DNA of 64,000 nucleotides from Thauera carbonicopians (GCF_025699485.1 NZ_JANUXN010000014.1:44191-108190), one strand, 5' to 3'. Shown: positions 1-10,191, numbered from the stretch's first letter. A program made the numbers and translations. Notes: generated by a model not told the origin, from the letters alone.

Positions 1-2
1 GG

Positions 3-623
3 CTCATCGAGCCCGTCGGAGAGAGGTTGAAAATAGCAAGCCTGCTATGGACGAGCGCCCGTGTCCGCCTGACATGCCCTGAAGCTTTCGAGGTTCACCG
101 GGAGATCATCGAGTGGGGCGCCACCTTCAGCAAGGATCGCATCCCCGAACGCGCGGTTGGTGTCGATCCGCTCACCGCCCGCCTGATGCAGTGGGCGATG
201 AAGAACTGGAAGCGCGTCGATGCCCTGAACCGCTACGCCTTCGGCACGGTCGCGCCGCGCCTCATGCTCGATTTCCTGCCAGCCTGGGCCTGCGCCGCGC
301 ACGTGCTCGTCGAGCGTCATGCCTTGCCGGCCAGCTTGCCCGAGTTCGTCGATGCGGGGCGGGCGATGCAGCGGGTGTGGCTGACGGCAGCGTCACAGGG
401 TCTGCACCTGCAGCCGCAGATGACACCGCTGATCTTTGGCTGGTACGCAAGTGCAGGCAGACCGGTCTCGGCCGACGAGCATGTCAATGCCGCGATGCGT
501 GAAGTGGGGACGCAGGTCGACCGGATGCTCGGCGGCAAGGGCGTGTTCTTCTGCCGGGTCGGAGAGTCTAGCGTGCCTGTGTCGCGGTCGATTCGCAAGG
601 AATTGGCGGAGTTGATGGTTTAG
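3..623 (+). CDS. Nitroreductase-like protein, 3' part (5' end outside the window)
   Basis: The reading frame is open to the left edge of the window, and the first methionine-like codon (TTG at 27) is inside a run that already looks like protein, so I read this as the C-terminal part of a longer gene. About 200 residues are visible. The stretch with W, R and hydrophobic spacing around residues 60-130 resembles the flavin nitroreductase fold used by ThiF/nitroreductase fusion proteins, where an NADH/FMN-dependent domain is attached to an adenylating domain. No catalytic residue can be pinned down from the fragment alone. A gap of about 260 bases and a separate promoter divide it from the next gene, so they are unlikely to be co-transcribed. 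The family call is tentative. Confidence 0.4.
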   Translation, partial: LIEPVGERLKIASLLWTSARVRLTCPEAFEVHREIIEWGATFSKDRIPERAVGVDPLTARLMQWAMKNWKRVDALNRYAFGTVAPRLMLDFLPAWACAAHVLVERHALPASLPEFVDAGRAMQRVWLTAASQGLHLQPQMTPLIFGWYASAGRPVSADEHVNAAMREVGTQVDRMLGGKGVFFCRVGESSVPVSRSIRKELAELMV

Positions 624-791
624 CGGCCGTTGAATCAGGCCGTGTTGGCAGAAGCAAGAGAGTACATCTCCGCCCGCTTGAGCATAATGGTGTCGATTTT
701 TTTTACATACCAGGCTTTGTGCAGACGGCTAGCTTCCTCGGGGGTTGAGATACTTATTTAATTTCATTGACTTAGAGTTTTGTGCGGCTAT

Positions 792-807
792 TGGCACACT
801 ACATGCT
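792..807 (+). promoter_or_regulatory. Sigma-54-type promoter of the PEP-CTERM gene
   Basis: TGGCAC at 792-797, five bases, then ATGCT at 803-807 matches the -24/-12 pattern (consensus TGGCAC-N5-TTGCW) with one change in the -12 element; the essential GG and GC are kept. It lies about 80 bases before the start codon. PEP-CTERM genes in related floc-forming betaproteobacteria are known to use RpoN with the PrsK/PrsR system. A possible activator site, TGT-N11-ACA at 691-707 around a T-run, sits about 85 bases upstream. The promoter call rests on pattern only. Confidence 0.6.
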
Positions 808-887
808 TGAGTCTCCGTGCGGCACCTGCCAAATTGAACTGCTCTCGGCGAGAGCATGTTTTACTCAAGAAAACCTAGGAGATGGTC

Positions 888-1697
888 ATGAAATTCAAGC
901 AAATTGCTCTTGCCATTGCAGCAGTTGGTGCCACTGTCGCCGCTAGCGGTGCAGCCCAAGCTGCCGTGGTTCTCGATGGCTGGGCGCTCGAGACGGCGAG
1001 CGGTACTACCTCGAACATCGGGCGGTTGAATCTGGTGTCTGGTACTGCCACCGTGGAGCAGGAAACGGATGCCGCCGGAAACGTGTTTGTTGGGGCAGCC
1101 TTCCGGGAACAGGGCAGCATCTATTCGATCTCCTACACGACTGAAAACACGGTCGGCGCTGGCGACACTGGCGCACCGGGGAATCTGCATACGATGCTGA
1201 CGATCAGCTTCAGCAATGTGGCAGGTCAAGTGACTGCCTTGAACTCCGGTGGCGGCTTCGCGTACTCGTTCACCAGCGGCGATTTCACGATTCAATCTGC
1301 TGACGGTGCTAGCGCTTCTGGCAGCATCATCGGGATCGGCGGTAATGCAGCCAGCACTGCCGTCATTGGCGGAACCAATGGTGACTCCACGCTGCTGGCT
1401 CAGATTCTGAGCACTGCTGGCATCATGAATTTTTATGATAACGGGGGTGGATTGTTGAACCCCGGTTTTGCCACTGGTGAGTATCTGTTCGAAGCTGTGA
1501 CGAACAACAACGTGACAGACAGCTTTGGGCTGAGTGAGTGCTCGTTCAAGGCTGGCGCCACCTGCTCGCGGTTCAGCGTTGCATCTGCCGGTGATGCTTA
1601 TATCGTGCAGCAGCAGGTTCCGGAACCCGCTATGCTGGGCCTGCTCGGCCTTGGTCTGATGGGCCTGGGTGTCAGCATGCGTCGTCGCAAGGCATGA
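888..1697 (+). CDS. PEP-CTERM sorting-signal exported protein
   Basis: Secreted or surface protein carrying the exosortase recognition tail. With the start at 888 (AGGAG at 877-881 gives good spacing; an ATG at 882 lies too close to it) the protein is 269 residues. It begins with a Sec signal peptide (MKFKQ, hydrophobic AIAAVGATVAA, cleavage near AQA-A). The C terminus has VPEP, a hydrophobic helix rich in Gly and Leu, then RRRKA, which is the PEP-CTERM signature. The middle is rich in Gly, Ser, Thr and Asn, as in extracellular matrix proteins; two cysteines lie near residues 210-220. Exosortase (EpsH/XrtA) anchors or processes such proteins during exopolysaccharide and floc formation. No exosortase gene is in the window. 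Strand-specific terminator follows directly, so it is a single-gene unit. Confidence 0.88.
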   Translation: MKFKQIALAIAAVGATVAASGAAQAAVVLDGWALETASGTTSNIGRLNLVSGTATVEQETDAAGNVFVGAAFREQGSIYSISYTTENTVGAGDTGAPGNLHTMLTISFSNVAGQVTALNSGGGFAYSFTSGDFTIQSADGASASGSIIGIGGNAASTAVIGGTNGDSTLLAQILSTAGIMNFYDNGGGLLNPGFATGEYLFEAVTNNNVTDSFGLSECSFKAGATCSRFSVASAGDAYIVQQQVPEPAMLGLLGLGLMGLGVSMRRRKA

Positions 1698-1757
1698 TGC
1701 CTCTTACGGAACGGCTCGAAATGGTTCGTTGTTAGGGCTGTAATCGAGTGTTCGTTC

Positions 1758-1799
1758 AAATCCCCGTCCAATGTTCGTGTTGGGCGGGGATTTCGTTTT
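1758..1799 (+). terminator. Rho-independent terminator after the PEP-CTERM gene
   Basis: AAATCCCCGTCCAA at 1758-1771 pairs with TTGGGCGGGGATTT at about 1780-1793 (one G-T wobble), and T-rich CGTTTT follows. It sits 60 bases after the stop codon and ends the single-gene transcript. Confidence 0.85.
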
Positions 1800-2254
1800 A
1801 GAAGTGCTGATAAATGATCAAACAGGTTGCCACGGCGAGGTGACCTGAATCAGTACCTTGAAATTCGGCACGCAGGCGCCTACACCGTCGGAGGATGGGT
1901 ATCGAGCCAGTGGCCCAGGGCAGCGTCTCCGTATCTGCCAGTCTTTGCCTGTGGCCTGAAGATTTTCGCTACCTCGACATCGTAACGCATGGTCATGGCA
2001 TCTTTCTTGGGCCCACCGAGGCCGAGGATGGCCGAAAGCCGTCTTGGCTTCTTTGAGCGTGACCAACGGGCCGCCGATCAGGCGTCGCTTCCTGAAAAAC
2101 GCATCGGCGTATCGCCCGGATCGGTCCGTTCGGTATGCCTAACCGGCTTGTTTGCGTTCATTTCAGTCGGTCGCAGTGCATCAAGGTGCGCTGAATAATG
2201 AAAAAAATGGCGCCATCAAGCTGCGTTCGTCTCCGTGCCATCAGGGGCTGTTCG
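1800..2254. other. Stretch without a convincing gene; possible gene remnant
   Basis: About 450 bases with no open frame that looks like a maintained protein. On the minus strand a 39-codon frame (ATG at 1996, stop at 1880-1882) continues upstream without stop for some 20 codons and has balanced, protein-like composition (for example RYDVEVAKIF). That could be the relic of a lost gene or chance. No terminal repeats or RNA gene were seen here. Confidence 0.3.
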
Positions 2255-2722
2255 TCAGCGCTGGAGCTCGCGCCCCATTTCCAGCACCTTGAAATTCAGC
2301 AGGTGGGTAGCCAGCACCGTCTCCCACATGAAGCAGCCGAGCGCCACCAGGAAGGACAGCACGCCCATCAGGAAGCACGCCATTGCCACCAGTGGCCATT
2401 GTGTTTCCCACGCTTGCCCAAGGAACAGGGACACGATGGTGATGCCGATGCAAAAGCCGCACAGCGCCAGGCAGCCGATGGAGAAATTCGCGATGCGTCC
2501 TCGCTTGCGCAGGAGCGCCAGCTCCATCAGCAAGCGCCTGATTAGCTCCTGATCGGTGCTGGTTCGCACGCGCTCGTCCAGTACGCGGGCCCGGTCGATG
2601 ATGCGGGCCAGCCGCCCGGCCACGGCTCCGATCATGCCGGCCACTGCCGTTAAAAAGAACACGGGTGCCACCGCCAGCTGGACGCTGTGGGTGACCGAGG
2701 CGACATCGACGGGTAGGCTCAT
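2255..2722 (-). CDS. DUF2721 family integral membrane protein
   Basis: The protein of 155 residues starts at the ATG at 2722, where it reads MSLPVDVASVTHSVQLAVAP, the usual beginning of the DUF2721 family; longer readings upstream add a basic tail that does not belong. A first membrane helix (about residues 10-30) is followed by a conserved basic stretch with RLARIIDR, a coiled segment rich in Leu, Glu and Arg, and two further helices near residues 80-135. The family is widespread in Proteobacteria and Cyanobacteria and has no established function. No strong ribosome site precedes the chosen start. It stands alone, with no close same-strand partner upstream. Confidence 0.75.
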   Translation of the reverse strand: MSLPVDVASVTHSVQLAVAPVFFLTAVAGMIGAVAGRLARIIDRARVLDERVRTSTDQELIRRLLMELALLRKRGRIANFSIGCLALCGFCIGITIVSLFLGQAWETQWPLVAMACFLMGVLSFLVALGCFMWETVLATHLLNFKVLEMGRELQR

Positions 2723-2924
2723 AGCAACGGAGGTGATGATGGGAACGCACGCATGGTACGCAAAATCACCCGGTGCTGGACATGCTCGAAAGCCATGGCG
2801 TCTCGACCGGTTTGTTGCGCCAGCGCTTCCGGGATTCGGCATATGAGCTTCGTTGTCGCCGACTGCTTGTTGCGATCATCATCGATTTCTATCCGGTGTG
2901 CCGGACGGCGGAGCCGTAACGGCC

Positions 2925-4070
2925 CTACGGCTTGCGAATCCTGGAAGCTGCAATCCTGTCGAGATAGTAGTCGAGTGCGCGCCGGGCGTACTGATCCGTT
3001 CTTTCGCCCGGGGAGAGCTTGCGTGCCTCAAGCCAGCCCATATAGATGTCATTGCCGAATGCCTGATGGTCCGAGAGGTAGTCCATGTACATCGGAAAGG
3101 TCGCCAGCAGCCGCTTTTGCGGTGCGGGGAGAAACGGGCGCAGCAGGCGGGGCAGGGCGGCAAACCATGCGCTTGGAATGCTCCTGCCGCGGGGGAGTTC
3201 CTGGCCGCGCTCCTGCAGGATCTGGCGCACGAGCTCGACCAGGTCTGCAATGCGCGGGGAGCGTTCGGGGCCTGAGCACAGGTTCAGGATGTGTCCCCGG
3301 GGCGACTGCCCGTGGCTCGATGCCACGATGGCTGCCGCGACATGGTCGACCGGAATGATGTCGAGCTTCGCGTCGCCGAAATCCGGCAGCAGGCCGGATG
3401 TCTTGCGCCCCGACAGGATTTCGCAGATGTAGTAGAAGATCTGGAAGTGGATGATGCGGCCGTCGCGTGAGTCGCCGATCACCATGCTGGGCCGATGGAC
3501 CGTGATCGGCAGCCCTTCTTTCTCGATGGCTGCGCGGACCAGGGTTTCGGCTTCGGCCTTGGATTGTTCGTAGGTGTTGTGGAAGGCACGGGCTTCGTCG
3601 ATCCAGGTTTCGGGCAGGATGCCCGGTCGTTTGCCGGCGATGCCGACCGTGCTGACGAACTCCATCTTCTGCAGGGTGTTCCGCCTGGCCAGGGTGCGCG
3701 CGAACTCGAGCATGACTTCGGCGGAGCCGACTGCCGAGCGTCGGGCATGGTCCAGCGGATCGTTCATTCTGACGCTGGCGGCCGAATGGATGAGGTGCGT
3801 GGTGTCGTCGCACAAGCGGGCGTAGGCGGCGGCGTCCAGGCCGAGCTGGGCTTGCGTGGCATCGCCACGCAATGCTTCCACGCGCTGGCGAGTGTCGTCG
3901 CCGGGCGGGAGTTGCCAGAAGTCGTGGAGCGCCTCGAGTCGCTGGGCGAGATGCTCATCCGACTCGGCGCGCAGCAGCACGCGGATGCGGGTGTCCCGGT
4001 TCTGCAGCAGCATGGGCACGATGGCGCTGCCGACGGCGCCCGACGCGCCGGTGAGAAGATAGGTGCTCAT
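2925..4070 (-). CDS. Thioester-reductase-like NAD(P)-dependent dehydrogenase (extended SDR)
   Basis: An extended short-chain dehydrogenase of 381 residues. The Rossmann nucleotide site TGASGAVG is at residues 7-14, and the catalytic pair Tyr167/Lys171 (YEQSK) with Ser140/Thr141 upstream is in place. The overall layout is that of the NAD-binding domain of fatty acyl reductases and of the terminal reductase of carboxylic acid reductases and NRPSs, which turn an acyl thioester into an aldehyde or alcohol. Its ATG overlaps the stop of the upstream acyl-CoA ligase gene (ATGA), so the two are translationally coupled. The joint activity, activation of a fatty acid and then reduction of the thioester, is inference; a sugar epimerase role is less likely given this partner. 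Confidence 0.72.
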   Translation of the reverse strand: MSTYLLTGASGAVGSAIVPMLLQNRDTRIRVLLRAESDEHLAQRLEALHDFWQLPPGDDTRQRVEALRGDATQAQLGLDAAAYARLCDDTTHLIHSAASVRMNDPLDHARRSAVGSAEVMLEFARTLARRNTLQKMEFVSTVGIAGKRPGILPETWIDEARAFHNTYEQSKAEAETLVRAAIEKEGLPITVHRPSMVIGDSRDGRIIHFQIFYYICEILSGRKTSGLLPDFGDAKLDIIPVDHVAAAIVASSHGQSPRGHILNLCSGPERSPRIADLVELVRQILQERGQELPRGRSIPSAWFAALPRLLRPFLPAPQKRLLATFPMYMDYLSDHQAFGNDIYMGWLEARKLSPGERTDQYARRALDYYLDRIAASRIRKP

Positions 4071-5944
4071 GGCGCGATGATGACGATGGGGGCTGAACTG
4101 GGGCCGTGGTCCGGGATGGCTTCGATGCGGCGGTAGGCTTCTGCAATGCTTTCGGCGAAGTGCTGCGCCACGACCTTGCGGCGCAGCTTCAGGTTTGCGG
4201 TGAGTTCGCCGTTCTCGATGCTGAACGGTGTCGATGTGATGATGACGGCGGCTGGACGCTGGTGACTGGGAAGCGATGCGCAGATGGTCCGGACATCACC
4301 GGCGATCTGCTCCGGGGAAGGCGCGGACGCTGTTTCGGTGCTGCTGGCCTTTCCCTGCATGAGGGTGATGATGACGACAGGGAAGGGGTGGCCTTCGCCG
4401 GTGACGACGGCATGCTCCACGTACTCCAGGCGCTTGATCTCGGCCTCGATCGGGTGAGGCGTGACGCGGCGTCCGGTCGATGTCTTGAAGATTTCGCTTT
4501 TCCGGCCGAGCAGCCAGAGGTAGCCGTCTTCGTCCAGGCGGGCATAGTCTCCGGTATGGAAGAAGCCGTCATTGCTCATATTGAGTGACACTGCCTGCGT
4601 GCAGGGTTCGTAGCGGCTGCAGACACCGGGGCCGCGCACGAGCAGTTCGCCGTCTTCGGCGATGCGCACCTCGTTCTGGGGGTGGGGGCGGCCGACGCTG
4701 CCGGCTCGCGAGGCTTCGAGCGTGTTGAAGGCAATGGGGACGATGTTCTCGCTGACGCCGTAGGCTTCGAGGATCGGCCAGCCAAGTGCGCCGAAGCGTT
4801 CGATCAGCCAGACGGGGAGGGGAGCCGAGCCGCTGACGAGGAAGCGCAGCTTGCTGCCCATCACGCGTCTCAAGGGGCTCAGGGCCCGTTTGGCGAACGG
4901 ATGGAGCAGGCGGAGGTGCAGCGGTGTTCCGGTGCCGAGACTGCGAGCCTTGGTGATCCGCTCTTCGATGGCCCAGGCGGCGCGCAGACCCATCCGGATG
5001 GGAGCGGGCTGGGTGTCGATGCGGTCGAGCATGCCGGCATGGAGTTTCTCGAAGAACCTCGGTACCGCCACGAAGAGGCTGGGCTGTATTTCCGGCAGCC
5101 GTTGCACGATCTGCTCGGGTCGCTCGACGAAATGTGTCTCGGCGCCGAAGAGGATGGCGCACAGGTTGAGAACGCGCTGGAACATGCTAGAGGGCGGGAG
5201 CCAGCAGACCATGCGATCGCCGACGCCTATCGAGGGGAAGCAGTCACAGGTGGCGCGGCAGGCCAGCAGGATCTGGGCATGGGTGTAGGCGATGCCCTTG
5301 GGTTCGCCGGTGCTGCCCGAGGTGAAGATGACGGTTGCGACATCCGTCGGCAGCGGGAGGACGGGCGCCGACGAGGGAGGCGATGCGTAGAGTGGGCCGA
5401 GCGCATGCGTGCCCGGGGGGGCATCCGGTGCTGCGATGATCCGTATGGCGAAGCCCGTGTATAGGGCATCGAGCCTGTCGAACTGGGCCGCGTCGGCGGT
5501 GATGACGATGCGGGGCCGGGCGATCGCCAGGATGTGTCCGAGGTTGCGTGAAGTGTCGTGAGCGTCGAGCCCGACGATGGCCGCACCGAGTCCTAGTATT
5601 GCCAGATGGACGAGCTCCCACTCCGGGGTGGTCGGCAGCATGACGGCGACGCGGTCGCCTCGCCCGATGCCCAGATGCTGAAAGCCGTTCTGCAGGGCTC
5701 GCACTCTTGCCTGGATGTCTGCCCAGGTGAATGCCGTGGTCGTGCCGCCGGTGCGATGGACATATCCGATGGCGGACGGGTTCGATTGCGCCCGTGCGTC
5801 GAGCAGGGCCGGTAGCGTCTGGACTTGCCGAAGCTGGGTGCGGACATCGTCGGGGGCATTGATCGCTCCGTCCGGCTGGCGATGGTGTTGCGTGGTTCCA
5901 GGGTTCGAAACCTGGGCTTCGAAGTTGGTCGACGTCCTCTGCAT
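4067..5944 (-). CDS. AMP-forming acyl-CoA ligase (long-chain type)
   Basis: A member of the adenylate-forming ligases, 625 residues from the ATG at 5944 (GAGAGGG lies just upstream; a longer frame reaches 6031 but adds an unrelated basic leader). The ATP loop TSGSTGEPKG is at about 208-217, followed by the YGVSEN motif (YGxTE in most relatives), the TGD motif before the hinge, and GRKSEIFKTSTGRRV near the C-terminal domain. These are the landmarks of long-chain fatty acid-CoA ligases. It activates a carboxylic acid as acyl-AMP, then as a thioester. The stop codon overlaps the start of the thioester-reductase-like gene, so substrate channelling between the two products is plausible. The true substrate cannot be read from the sequence. 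Confidence 0.78.
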   Translation of the reverse strand: MQRTSTNFEAQVSNPGTTQHHRQPDGAINAPDDVRTQLRQVQTLPALLDARAQSNPSAIGYVHRTGGTTTAFTWADIQARVRALQNGFQHLGIGRGDRVAVMLPTTPEWELVHLAILGLGAAIVGLDAHDTSRNLGHILAIARPRIVITADAAQFDRLDALYTGFAIRIIAAPDAPPGTHALGPLYASPPSSAPVLPLPTDVATVIFTSGSTGEPKGIAYTHAQILLACRATCDCFPSIGVGDRMVCWLPPSSMFQRVLNLCAILFGAETHFVERPEQIVQRLPEIQPSLFVAVPRFFEKLHAGMLDRIDTQPAPIRMGLRAAWAIEERITKARSLGTGTPLHLRLLHPFAKRALSPLRRVMGSKLRFLVSGSAPLPVWLIERFGALGWPILEAYGVSENIVPIAFNTLEASRAGSVGRPHPQNEVRIAEDGELLVRGPGVCSRYEPCTQAVSLNMSNDGFFHTGDYARLDEDGYLWLLGRKSEIFKTSTGRRVTPHPIEAEIKRLEYVEHAVVTGEGHPFPVVIITLMQGKASSTETASAPSPEQIAGDVRTICASLPSHQRPAAVIITSTPFSIENGELTANLKLRRKVVAQHFAESIAEAYRRIEAIPDHGPSSAPIVIIAP

Positions 5945-6127
5945 TGCCCTCTCGCTGGCGCTTGTCCACGCGCACGCCGGAGCGTTTGCGCGATATCCGG
6001 CCAGGGAATGCCGGTGTGCTCCCCGAGCCAAAGGGAATATTAGCCGACGATGCGCTATTCAGGGAGGATATCCCGTACGAAAGCGGGCTGGGCGGATTCG
6101 CCCGGCTCGATGCGTCGGGCGGGGCCC

Positions 6128-7243
6128 TCAGCGGCCGACCATGTTGTCCCGGTGGATCAGCTCGGGTTCGTCGACGTAGCCCAGCAGCTTCTCGATTTCG
6201 GCGCTCGGTTTGCGGGCGATCCTGCGGCATTCGGCGGCGCTGTAGTTCACCAGGCCGCGTGCGATCTCCTCGCCGGCGGCGCTGCGGCAGGCCACGGCGG
6301 CACCACGGACGAAATCGCCGTGTACTTCGATGACGCCCACCGGCAGCAGGCTGCGGCCGCTCCGGAGCGCGGCGACGGCGCCGTCGTCGATGATCAGGTC
6401 GCCGGCCAGTTGCAGGTGGTCGGCCAGCCATTGCTTGCGGGCCTGCAGCGGCGTGCTGCTGGCGTAGAGCAGGGTACCGACGGCTTCGCCCGCGCCCAGG
6501 CGCAGCAGCGGGTCGTGCTCGCGTCCGCTGGCGATGCAGGTGTGGGCGCCGCTGCGGGCTGCGCGCTGGGCGGCGCGGATCTTGGTGATCATGCCGCCCT
6601 TGCTGATGCCGCTGCCGGCGCCGCCGGCCATGGCTTCGTACTGGCGGTCTTCGGCGCGCCCTTCCGAGATCAGCGTGGCGCCGGGGTCGCGGCGCGGGTC
6701 GGCGGTGTACAGGCCTTGCTGGTCGGTCAGGATGATCAGCGCGTCGGCTTCGATCAGGTTAGCGACCAGGGCGCCGAGGGTGTCGTTGTCGCCGAACTTG
6801 ATCTCGTCGGTGACGACGGTGTCGTTCTCGTTGATGATCGGCACGACGCCGAGTTCGAGCAGCGTCGTCAGCGTGCTGCGGGCGTTGAGATAGCGGGTGC
6901 GGTCGGCGAGGTCTTCGTGCGTCAGCAGGATCTGCGCCGTCTGCAGGCCGTGGCGGGAGAAGGCTTCCTCGTAGGCTTCGACCAGCCCCATCTGGCCGAC
7001 GGCGGCGGCGGCCTGGAGCTTGTTCATTTCGTGCGGCCGCCTGCCCCAGCCCAGCCGCTGGATGCCGGCGGCGATGGAGCCGGAGGACACGAGCACGACT
7101 TCGCGCCCCTGGGTGCGCAACGCGGCGATCTGCCGCGCCCAGTCGTCGAGCGCGGTCTTGTCGAGGCCGGCGCCGTTGTTGGTGACGAGGGCACTGCCGA
7201 CCTTCACCACCAGGCGGCGGGCGTTGCGGATCTTGGTTCTCAT
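6128..7243 (-). CDS. proB: Glutamate 5-kinase
   Basis: ProB phosphorylates glutamate with ATP, the first step of proline synthesis in the cytoplasm. The 371-residue protein starts with an amino-acid kinase domain: VKVGSALVT near residue 13, VSSGSIAAG near 53, NENDTV near 140 and the [10 protein letters not shown] segment. The last 100 residues form the PUA domain found in the long form of the enzyme. It lies 69 bases after obgE on the same strand, an order (rplU, rpmA, obgE, proB) common in betaproteobacteria. The partner proA is not in the window. Confidence 0.95.
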   Translation of the reverse strand: MRTKIRNARRLVVKVGSALVTNNGAGLDKTALDDWARQIAALRTQGREVVLVSSGSIAAGIQRLGWGRRPHEMNKLQAAAAVGQMGLVEAYEEAFSRHGLQTAQILLTHEDLADRTRYLNARSTLTTLLELGVVPIINENDTVVTDEIKFGDNDTLGALVANLIEADALIILTDQQGLYTADPRRDPGATLISEGRAEDRQYEAMAGGAGSGISKGGMITKIRAAQRAARSGAHTCIASGREHDPLLRLGAGEAVGTLLYASSTPLQARKQWLADHLQLAGDLIIDDGAVAALRSGRSLLPVGVIEVHGDFVRGAAVACRSAAGEEIARGLVNYSAAECRRIARKPSAEIEKLLGYVDEPELIHRDNMVGR

Positions 7244-7312
7244 GGTGTCGCGGCGGAGGGAAGAAGGGTCTGCGGGAAAGATCGGTAGGATGATGAGGCG
7301 GCTGGAAGGCGG

Positions 7313-8494
<1,182 letters not shown>

Positions 8495-8517
8495 TCAACC
8501 TTGATCCAAAAATGAAA

Positions 8518-8542
8518 AAGCCCTACCGCAAGGATAGGGCTT
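8518..8542 (-). terminator. Terminator/attenuator between rpmA and obgE
   Basis: AAGCCCTA and TAGGGCTT form a stem with a short loop, and on the minus strand the stem runs into TTTTT-rich sequence (GGGCTTTTTCATTTTT). It sits 30 bases after the rpmA stop codon and before the obgE start, so it should end most rplU-rpmA transcripts while some read through. Confidence 0.8.
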
Positions 8543-8571
8543 CGATGCTGCAAAGCGCGTACTGCCGTCGA

Positions 8572-8835
8572 TCAGGCCGCTTCGGGCACGATGATCACGG
8601 TGCGGCGCCTGGACGGACCCTTGACCGCGAACTGGACGGTGCCGTTCTTCAGCGCGAACAGGGTGTGGTCCTTGCCGATGCCGACGTTGTCGCCCGGGTG
8701 GTATTCGGTGCCGCGCTGGCGAACGATGATGTTGCCGGCGAGCACGAACTGGCCACCGTAGCGCTTCACGCCGAGGCGTTTCGATTCCGAGTCGCGACCG
8801 TTACGCGAACTGCCGCCAGCTTTTTTGTGTGCCAT
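8572..8835 (-). CDS. rpmA: 50S ribosomal protein L27
   Basis: L27 of 87 residues, a large-subunit protein whose N terminus reaches the peptidyl transferase centre. It begins [20 protein letters not shown], the canonical start of the Gram-negative form with no cleavable extension, and contains the conserved [15 protein letters not shown] segment and the basic C terminus. It follows rplU by 20 bases in the usual rplU-rpmA operon. Confidence 0.98.
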   Translation of the reverse strand: MAHKKAGGSSRNGRDSESKRLGVKRYGGQFVLAGNIIVRQRGTEYHPGDNVGIGKDHTLFALKNGTVQFAVKGPSRRRTVIIVPEAA

Positions 8836-8855
8836 GTCGGATTACCTCCTGCGCC

Positions 8856-9167
8856 TTAGGCCGAGATCGCTTCGATGCGAAGCTCGGTGTAGTTCTGACG
8901 ATGCCCCTGATGCTTCTGGTAGTGCTTGCGCCGGCGCATCTTGAAAATCTTGATCTTGTCGTGACGGCCGTGCGAAACCACGGTCGCCTTGACGGAAGCC
9001 CCGGCCACCACCGGCGTGCCGATCTTCACGGACTCGCCTTCACCGACCATGAAAACCTGGTCGAGGGTGATTTCGGAACCCACGTCGGCCGGTATCTGTT
9101 CTACCTTGATCTTTTCGCCAGCGGCAACGCGATACTGCTTGCCACCGGTTTTTATCACCGCGTACAT
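8856..9167 (-). CDS. rplU: 50S ribosomal protein L21
   Basis: L21 of 103 residues, which binds 23S rRNA and helps place L20 and L27. It starts [20 protein letters not shown], the family hallmark, and carries the basic [20 protein letters not shown] segment followed by the usual KHQGHRQ. It is first in the rplU-rpmA-obgE-proB unit and has a good sigma-70 promoter about 40 bases upstream. Confidence 0.98.
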   Translation of the reverse strand: MYAVIKTGGKQYRVAAGEKIKVEQIPADVGSEITLDQVFMVGEGESVKIGTPVVAGASVKATVVSHGRHDKIKIFKMRRRKHYQKHQGHRQNYTELRIEAISA

Positions 9168-9205
9168 GGTGCTGCTCCAGTTGATGGGTTTGCAAAGAAT
9201 CGCGC

Positions 9206-9234
9206 ACTCTAGCTTTCCGGGCGGGAAAAGTCAA
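9206..9234 (-). promoter_or_regulatory. Sigma-70 promoter of rplU
   Basis: On the minus strand TTGACT (9234-9229) and TAGAGT (9211-9206) are separated by exactly 17 bases, close to the -35/-10 consensus, and lie 40-65 bases before the rplU start codon. Confidence 0.7.
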
Positions 9235-9259
9235 TATCGATCAGTGATGTAGGTGAGGG

Positions 9260-9275
9260 CGTGACCTTTGTCACG
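9260..9275. promoter_or_regulatory. CRP/FNR-type palindrome between rplU and the phosphatase gene
   Basis: CGTGAC-CTTT-GTCACG is a perfect inverted repeat and contains GTGA-N6-TCAC, the core of CRP-family sites. It lies upstream of the rplU -35 box and about 90-100 bases before the phosphatase start, so it could act on either gene. Function is inferred from pattern only. Confidence 0.4.
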
Positions 9276-9362
9276 CGGCATGCGCCGGCGATGGCCGTTT
9301 CCGGTAGAAGTGCCGCGCGGCGGCGATGAGCCGTTGCTATGATCGGCGCCTCTTCAGCAAGC

Positions 9363-10136
9363 ATGCCCGCAATGCCTTTCTCCGCCGAAACCTGTGTCGC
9401 CATGCATATCGGCGACCGCCTGGAACAGCAGGATCGCGTCGGCCTTTTCGCGCATCCTAAGCGGCCGGGCATCATGTTGGCGGTGCTGGCCGACGGCATG
9501 GGTGGGCACAGCGGAGGCGCGGTGGCCGCCGAACAGGTGATCATGCGCGCCCGGCAGAACCTCGAAACCTACGCGCCGCTGCACGAGACGCCGCGGGATT
9601 TGCTGACGAGCGTGATCGACGAAGCGCATACCGTCATCAAACTCACCCGCTTCACCAGCGAAAAGGACCCGCACAGTACCGCCGTCGCATTTCTGCTGCA
9701 GCAAGGCAAGGCCTATTGGGCGCATTGCGGCGACTCGAGGCTCTACTGGTTCCGCGGCACCGACACGGCGGCGCGCAGTCGCGACCATTCGCTGGTTGCC
9801 GAACTGATGCGCAAAGGGCGGCTCGACGAGGCGGGGGCGCTCAAGCATCCACAACGCAACGTGCTGCTGTCCTGCCTGGGCAGCGAACGCGAGCCGCATA
9901 TCGAATATGGCGCGGCGGCGTCGCCCGATGCCGGAGACAGCTTCCTGCTCTGCTCGGATGGACTGTGGGCCTACTTCACCGATTTCGAACTGGCTTCGAC
10001 CATTCAGGCGCATCCACCCCGGATCGCTGCCCAACGCCTGATCCAGCTGGCGCGGGAGCGTGCCGGCGGCGCAGGCGACAACATCTCCCTTATCATCGTC
10101 AAACTCGTTCAGCCTGCCGCAGACGCTCCACGGTGA
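9363..10136 (+). CDS. PP2C-type serine/threonine protein phosphatase
   Basis: Metal-dependent phosphatase of about 257 residues that removes phosphate from Ser/Thr residues of target proteins. The metal-binding motifs are all present: LADGMGGHSGG early, HCGDSRLY in the middle, LLCSDGLW and GAGDNISLIIV near the end. There is no membrane segment and no attached kinase or sensor domain. The start is uncertain: ATGs at 9339, 9363 and 9372 are all in frame and none has a clear ribosome site; 9363 or 9372 gives the usual short leader. It is transcribed alone, away from rplU, and no partner kinase gene is close. Confidence 0.85.
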   Translation: MPAMPFSAETCVAMHIGDRLEQQDRVGLFAHPKRPGIMLAVLADGMGGHSGGAVAAEQVIMRARQNLETYAPLHETPRDLLTSVIDEAHTVIKLTRFTSEKDPHSTAVAFLLQQGKAYWAHCGDSRLYWFRGTDTAARSRDHSLVAELMRKGRLDEAGALKHPQRNVLLSCLGSEREPHIEYGAAASPDAGDSFLLCSDGLWAYFTDFELASTIQAHPPRIAAQRLIQLARERAGGAGDNISLIIVKLVQPAADAPR

Positions 10137-10191
10137 ACGCATGCGGGCGGGTCCCGCACGGCATGTCTCGACGACTTCGGGTTCACCCTTG

